Shown: positions 58,371-64,000 of the stretch, in pieces | How the letters are laid out: every line of letters begins with the position of its first letter | How positions within the stretch are numbered: the stretch's first letter is position 1 | Origin: Epiperipatus broadwayi | Lineage: Eukaryota; Onychophora; Udeonychophora; Euonychophora; Peripatidae | DNA: 64,000 nt | NCBI GenBank assembly: GCA_028023455.1 | Contig: JAQFVV010006208.1 | Span: 10,272,963 to 10,336,962, forward strand | Reading direction: 5' to 3' | Notes under the pieces: model-generated | Told to the model about the DNA's origin: nothing | Seen by the model: the letters and a program-made list of their open reading frames with translations, nothing else | Database searches by the model: none | Program-made: the position numbers and the translations under genes

Positions 58371-59110
58371 AAGCCAGAGTAATCAATGTATGCAAGGTTT
58401 GTGCATAAATTCCTATCTAGTGCCTACTCATCCAATATCTCCAGACTAATTTCTAGCTTGTCTCTCATCAGTGAGAAACCTTGGAACAGAGACTGCTGAA
58501 AAATTGAATTAGATCCTAAGATCTAAGTGCAGTGCTCTCAAATCCAAGGCTCCTCACTAATGAAAGCTACAATCTAGAAACAAGCCTGGAGATAGAGATT
58601 TTATGCCAAACCTTCTTGCAACTATTGATTACTCTGGTTTGCACTAGATAGCACTACTGTATAGAGAGTTTAGCCTCTGCATTATCAGATTGGGTAAGCA
58701 TAGGGAGTTGTGATAACATGATGTTTAATGGTTTAATGCCAATTCTGCCAAGGTTTATTAAAAAACCAAGGATACTAAAATGTATAGATGCTAAACTAGA
58801 TTCAGATCTATATTACTATACAAATAAATGAGCTTAGATTGAAAACATTATTGTGTTTTTATTTTGAACTCATAGCTTTATATGTAACTAAAAAGTACAA
58901 GATGGCTGCTGGAAGGTTGCATTAGATGCTAAGATCTAGGTGCAGTGCTCTCAGATCCAAGGCTCCTCACTGATGAAAGCCAAATCTAGAAACTAATCTG
59001 GGAATATTGGATGCATAGGCATTAGATAAGGATTTTATGCACAAACCTTTTTGCTTCTATTGATTACTCTAGCTTGCACTGGGTGGCACTACTGTATGGA
59101 AACTTTTACC
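58371..59110. mobile_element. Family B decayed trimer
   Basis: A minus-strand unit (ribozyme 58430-58485: CUGAUGA and GAAAU kept, stem II shortened) is followed by two plus-strand units with cores 413 bp apart (58542-58596, CUAAUGA; and 58955-59012, CUGAUGA and GAAAC kept, stems II and III damaged). The oldest-looking family B locus here. No flanking duplication could be made out. Confidence 0.75.
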
Positions 59111-59635
59111 TCGTGGTTTCTGCACTGATGGCTGTTTGTGATATGGTAGAATTAAAATGAAAAATGTACTAATAAAAGCTAAATTTGAAAAAAATCTCAT
59201 CTCCCACTAGGTATTAAAAATAGTCACTAGTACCTATTTTGCAATAAAATATAATAAAAAAATACCAAGCTGTCAATGTGAGCCCATCTTCTCACTCACC
59301 TGGCAAGAGAAGTCTGTTTGTAAAATGCATGCATAATGAAAGAAATAATGGTTTGAATTCTTATGCTGGTGGATTGCTGAAATATAATGGAGTTGAGATA
59401 AGAAAAAAAGCATTACAAATCTAAAAGCTTTACTATTTAGGTTTCACGAGGTTAAAAACATTTCTAAAATAACTACACTTTCATTGAAATTTCTAGCTAT
59501 AAATATCAAACATCTAAACTCAAGGTTTACCGAATTATCAAAATCAATATTAAGTCAGAAATCTTTTCTTACACAATGTTCTTCTAATTTAAATTCATTA
59601 AAATCTATAATCATTAACGAAAGTAGAACTGTAAA
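59111..59635. other. Noncoding stretch
   Basis: Nothing recognised. Confidence 0.4.
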
Positions 59636-59639
59636 CAGC

Positions 59640-59895
59640 AACAAACTTTCTATATAGTAGTGCCACCCAGTGCAAGCCATAATAATCAATGGGTGCAAGA
59701 AGGTTTGTACATAAAATATCTCTAATACATACTCTTTCCAATATTTCCAGATTAGTTTCTAGCGTGTGACTTTTATCAATGAGTAGCCTTGGATCTGAGA
59801 GCACAGCACCTAGATCTTAAATCTAATGCAACCCTCCAGCACAAATCTTCATGCACCCATTGATTACTATGACTTTCACTAGGTGGCACTACTGT
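59640..59895. mobile_element. Family B decayed divergent dimer abutting a LINE 3' end
   Basis: A minus-strand unit with a ruined ribozyme (59736-59794) is followed by a short plus-strand segment ending GGTGGCACTACTGTACAGTA, where LINE sequence begins. Confidence 0.7.
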
Positions 59896-60260
59896 ACAGT
59901 AAGTTATGGAAGAATAAATATGAAAAAAGTGATTATACAGAAAGTGAATTATTGGTTTTTATGCTGGGTTTGGGAAAAGATAAAGGGAATTTAGATATAA
60001 AGGCCATAGAGTTGACAAAGATAATGTTGTGGAAATGGGATGGAGCAGAATATGGGAAAACTTAAAGTGGGGAATGGAAAATTAAGTGGCTAACAGGTTT
60101 ATCTGGGCATATTTGCTGAGATATTCTTGACTTCATTTAAGGAGAAGCCACGGTACATCACATCACATCATCACATAGTTAACAGGTTTCTCTGGGCATA
60201 ATTGCTGAGAGATTCTTGACTTCGTTTAAGGAGAAGCTGCAGTTCATCACATCACTGTTT
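59896..60260 (+). pseudogene. Two tandem 3' ends of the CR1/L2-like LINE
   Basis: The frame from ~59907 (WKNKYEKSDYTESELLVFML) matches the C-terminus of the LINE at 9643, followed by a 3' UTR ending GGAGAAGCCACGG and ATCAC repeats (60155-60176). A second, shorter copy of the last ~70 bp follows at once (AACAGGTTTCTCTGGGCATA) with its own ATCAC tail (60245-60256). Both are 5'-truncated. Confidence 0.85.
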
Positions 60261-60582
60261 TAACAACTTGTGTAAGCATAGGAAGTGGTGATCATGTGAT
60301 GTTTAGTGATTTAAAAGTAGAACTTGTTATTGACTGTCTTAAACCAAAAAAGCTTTAAGAAGCAGACATTCTTCTAAACTTTTTGGAATTTTAAGGGGAA
60401 AAAGATAAAAATTTGCTTTGACAAGTTTGTTTACCAGTATTACTTATATAGAAACAATTCCAAAAATTTGCCTGTCTTAAAATATAATAAACCTGTCAAT
60501 GATTCACACGGTAGTATTGTTATGTGTTTTTTATAGGACCTTTTAAAGAACAGTTTTACTAAGAGTTATGCTAATTATTTAA

Positions 60583-61160
60583 TAAATAGGGTATATGGGC
60601 ACAGACTTTCAGATGACCCATCACTCTCCACTCTATCTAATAACACTGATACACCCAAGCACATATATGCTGAAAAGATAAATAATCACCAATATACGTA
60701 TTTCATGCTAAACCAGCAATCATCATTTGGTCCAGATTATCATCTCCCACACATATATACTATAAGTGCTCAGATATATATTAAGATAGACAATCTTCAT
60801 ACTTTAATGGACAGGCTCCAATCTACTACACACTTCAACCGTCCATTGAAAATCTGATGATGGAATGCTCAAAGGCCACCCTGAGGCTGAGATTCTTACC
60901 ACACCCATGTTGACCTAAGGTCAATCTGAACCCCACATGTACAGGACATAATCCATTTAATACATATGCAAGGATGGGCAGACATCTCTACAATGTAATA
61001 ACTGAAACACAGGCTTATTCTATACCTGTGTCTAGATATGTAATAAATAGGGTATATGTTATTAGATAGAGTGGAGAGTGATGAGTCATCTGAAAGTCTG
61101 TGCTCATATACCCTATTTATTACATATATAGACACAGGTATAGAATAAGCCAGTGTTTCA
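60583..61160. mobile_element. Family D divergent element with 13-bp duplication
   Basis: Flanked by perfect GCTAATTATTTAA (60570-60582 and 61161-61173). The left arm has the family end (GGCACAGACTTTCAGATG), the ribozyme (60682-60740, minus) and the non-ribozyme part to ~60965. The right arm (about 61035-61140) is an inverted copy of the left terminus only. Confidence 0.87.
60682..60740 (-). ncRNA. Hammerhead ribozyme, family D (C3 mutated)
   Basis: Stem I outer AUAAUC/GAUUAU and inner CCAA/UUGG are perfect. Core AUGAUGA (C3 lost), stem II UGCU/AGCA, GAA, full palindromic stem III AUACGUAU and A17. It best preserves the family D stem III. Confidence 0.75.
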
Positions 61161-61439
61161 GCTAATTATTTAAATAATCTATTTATGGAATGGATTGGAT
61201 TGGATTGAAGCCAGAACAAAAGTGTTGTGATCAAATTCTATCTTAACCAATCATAATTAAAAAGTATTTCTAAATAAATTAAAGACCGTGCTATCGTTCT
61301 TTATCTAGCTTCAACTCATAATTGTGTTGAAAATAGTCCTTTTTTAAAGCTTTTATAATTTTTAAATGCAGGAAAATGATTAACTTACTTGACAAAATGT
61401 GCTAGAACAAAAACTTTTAATATTTTTAAATGGGCTACT

Positions 61440-62690
61440 ATAATTTGGGTCTCATATCTAATTTATTATATTTATCAGTGATCTTATTTAAACACAATGG
61501 TAGACAATTTATCTATTCTGATGACATTATCTTGACTTTAAAAAAGATTCTCTCTAGAAATAAAAAATTGTCTTAATAAGGATATGAAAAGTTTGAAAAT
61601 GTTTTGGTTTGGCTTTATTCCTAATCCTACAAAATCATCATACATTTTTCTATCTCTCCGTAAACCATTAACTTTTTTTTTTTTTTTTAGTAATAGACTG
61701 AAATACAGCCTTATGCCATATTAATTAGAAATAACTTGGTACCATAGACTAACTTAATTTCTTCAACTATTACAGACTATATTCTTAGAAACCTTCTCAG
61801 AAAACTGGCTAGTGATAGATTGCACGTATTCTGCTTTCACTACAGTTCTGGATATATAAATCAATATTACCAAGAAAATATTACTGGCATCCTTAAATTC
61901 ACTCTCTTACATTGTTTTTCCAATCTTTTACATATTTCTTATTAATATTCCAGAAAGTCAATTGGCTATTTATGAAAAGCAATAAGTAGGTCAGACTTAA
62001 TGCTAACTCAAGATATGATTTCTCTATTGAAGACACATTTCAAATCAAAATCTTCTTTCTTGACGTTCAGTTATAAAACTTTTCAAACAAATTAGTTATG
62101 ATAAAAAATGGGTCTCTTATGTCACTGGAATCTGGTTTAGGATTATTCATGATTGCAGTCGATACTTTGAGAAATTTAACCCCCATAATGCAATAGTAAC
62201 TGCATACCCTTAAGACAATGTGGTACATAAGGTATACTACAATATTCGACAATAAGAAATTCAACTGGCTGAGAATACTTTACAGTGATTGGGAAACTTA
62301 TTTCAATCAATGTCAGAGATACTTGCCTAGAAGATGATGACTCGAATCTGGGGTGGCCCTGGGATAACTCTATGTGAGATTATCAGATAAACATTTGTTT
62401 TGAGTAAAAGTTAAATTCTATTAGGTCGCTTATTCCTTAGGCTAATCAAACATTTTGTTACATGCTCCACCCTTTTGAGTTGCATTTCCTTGATGTCTTA
62501 AGAGTCTCCTTCTATTACATTGTTACAGGTCAACCTCCTTGAGTTGGAATTAACTGTTTAATGGCCTGGAGCCTTTTTGTCTTAATAGTGAAATATTTCA
62601 AATTCTTTGTGTTTTGGTTATCATTTTAACTACTTGTATAAATTGCAAATGTTTATGTTATTAATAAAGTTTTTATTATAAATTTAAAAA
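61440..62690 (+). pseudogene. LINE reverse transcriptase remnant with 3' end
   Basis: FIYSDDIILTLK (~61510-61545) resembles motif C (ADD), and PNPTKSSYIFLSLR (~61620-61660) resembles the following N-KT strand of LINE reverse transcriptases. About 1 kb on, AATAAAG then an A-rich AAATAAAAT tail (62668-62712) may be the poly-A end. Heavily mutated; Jockey-like assignment is tentative. Confidence 0.4.
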
Positions 62691-62712
62691 ATAAAAATAA
62701 AATAAAATAAAT

Positions 62713-63150
62713 CTGCTTAAGAAGTGTAATTCAAAAATTCTTCATTTTAAAGTTGTGGATAGACACCAACCACGGACTATAAAATGACTGTTTACATCAA
62801 TGATTTATAACTTATTAGCCGGAAAACCTCGAAAGTGCTCGGCCTATTTAATTGTTTTGGTTTTTGCAGCTTCTTCGTCAGTGGGTAAATCACTTTTATA
62901 TGCTATTATAAGAATAATAAAGCTGCTGGAAAATTTCTCTCATTTGTATCTTTCATATTCTTTTTACAAAGTTTGTGTATATTTAGTATTAAATTTGATC
63001 TGAGAAGGATGATGTTAGAGTTGTATCTGCAGTACGTTTGGTACCTTCACAAAAAATTGAGAATAATAAGGTCATGACAGAGAATGTGACCTTCCTTTTG
63101 TTGAATGCTGAATATTTATATTGAAGATCATTTGCCTTTTCCAGATGTCT
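62713..63150. other. AT-rich noncoding stretch
   Basis: Nothing recognised. Confidence 0.4.
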
Positions 63151-63157
63151 TTATTAT

Positions 63158-63393
63158 ACTATTAATATCATTTACAATCTTTATTCCTTTTTTGCAATGC
63201 TTTTTTACAACAAACCATTGACAGTTTTGATTGCCCCAGCAGTCTTCTTCAGAACTTCTACTTACATTTGAAAATACAAGAAGTTCTAAGTAAAAGTCCT
63301 GAAGAAGATTACTGGGGCAATCGAAAACGTCAATAGTGAATTGTAAAAAAAAACATTGTAAAAAGTAATAAAGAACATAAATGATATTAATAT
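63158..63393. repeat. Inverted repeat with PLE-type CTGAAGAAG/GAAAACGTC motif
   Basis: Arms of ~95 bp (63158-63256 and 63299-63393) are inverted copies starting ATTAATATCATTTA. The right arm contains CTGAAGAAGATT...CAATCGAAAACGTC. This is similar to motifs in PLE terminal repeats: a CUGAAGA core, a GAUU/AAUC stem and GAAAA, without a stem I. Confidence 0.6.
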
Positions 63394-63630
63394 TACATGG
63401 ATTTGGCAATGCAATAAGAAAGATAAAGTGTTTTATTATATGAAATAATAAACCTATTGATCAACTTCTGAAAGATGAATAACTTCAATTTGCCTTTGAA
63501 AATGGAAGATTGCAAAAAACTGCCATGAGGACTATTAAAAACTTCCACAATTAATTTATTTTGTTCCTATATTTAAAAAAGACAATGCAGGATAAAATTT
63601 GAAAGGTAATTTTCTAAAATGTTCATGATC

Positions 63631-64000
63631 CTCCTTGAATTGTAAATTGGCCTATCATTTTTGCCGTCATCTAAATGAATTGATAGCATCATTTACCATC
63701 TTCACCAAAAAATAAATTGAGGATTTCACCAGAATTAAATATTGACATAGTATGACTTCCATAATAAATTCAAAGCTCACCAATCTATTGCTAGAGTATT
63801 CAAAGATTTGACATAGACTTCTATTAGTGACTCTCCTTGAATTGTAAATTGGCCTATCATTTTTGCCGTCATCTAAATGAATTGATAGCATCATTTACCA
63901 TCTTCACCAAAAAATAAATTGAGGATTTCACCAGAATTAAATATTGACATAGTATGACTTCCATAATAAATTCAAAGCTCACCAATCTATTGCTAGAGTA
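63631..64000. repeat. 202-bp direct tandem repeat running off the window
   Basis: CTCCTTGAATTGTAAATTGG recurs at 63631 and 63833, and the two copies look identical over the 168 bp visible. It may be the start of a satellite array. A minus-strand frame (GESLIEVYVKSLNTLAIDW) faintly resembles a gag protein. Confidence 0.8.

Noticed and set aside
17830-60860. CTGATGATGG motif in the non-ribozyme part of family D
   Set aside because: No GAAA follows at the right distance and no stems form; it is simply conserved repeat sequence.

Overview
The window looks like nuclear DNA of an animal, most likely a mollusc and possibly a cephalopod. It is very AT-rich and gene-poor. The only convincing host coding sequence is two intron-bounded first exons of SLC22-type transporters, and dispersed retroelements fill much of the rest. 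The taxonomic call is inference from gene structure and repeat content; no marker gene settles it.

Layout. 1-9.4 kb: an LTR-like fragment, a ribozyme-bearing fold-back element, tandem hairpins, a tRNA-derived SINE, an inverted-repeat element, a hAT-like MITE and a 231-bp palindrome. 9.4-13.4 kb: a nearly complete decayed LINE on the minus strand (SGNH esterase in ORF1; endonuclease, reverse transcriptase and zinc knuckle in ORF2). 16-23 kb: hammerhead repeats of families B and D, SINEs, and SLC22 exon 1 on the minus strand (18571-18873). 23.7-32 kb: an LTR, a 1.66-kb array of five 370-bp hammerhead units, a decayed Penelope-like element (PLE) and more family B. 33-48 kb: two copies of a ~2-kb dispersed repeat, tandem arrays, a large inverted repeat and a decayed coiled-coil ORF. 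49-52 kb: a second PLE with reverse transcriptase and GIY-YIG domains, family D and A elements, and SLC22 exon 1 on the plus strand (51702-52052). 52-64 kb: further ribozyme repeats, a SINE, a mariner-like remnant, LINE 3' ends and a 202-bp tandem repeat at the edge.

Central observation. Three unrelated repeat families (A, 370-bp monomer; B, ~413-453-bp monomer; D) each carry a type I hammerhead ribozyme with a very short, self-complementary stem III. Two family B copies and the family A copies keep the core, and stem II covaries in B (GGC/GCC versus AGC/GCU). The elements occur as monomers, direct tandems and divergent inverted dimers, and many are bounded by 12-15-bp target-site duplications. 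SINEs here show the same signature (14-16 bp). This matches animal retrozymes, non-autonomous circular-RNA retroelements thought to be mobilised by PLEs, and two decayed PLEs lie in the window. The consistently divergent orientation suggests twin priming on multimeric or circular RNA. PLE hammerheads and retrozymes are known in general; these families, their dimer architecture and the shared duplications are the points to check.
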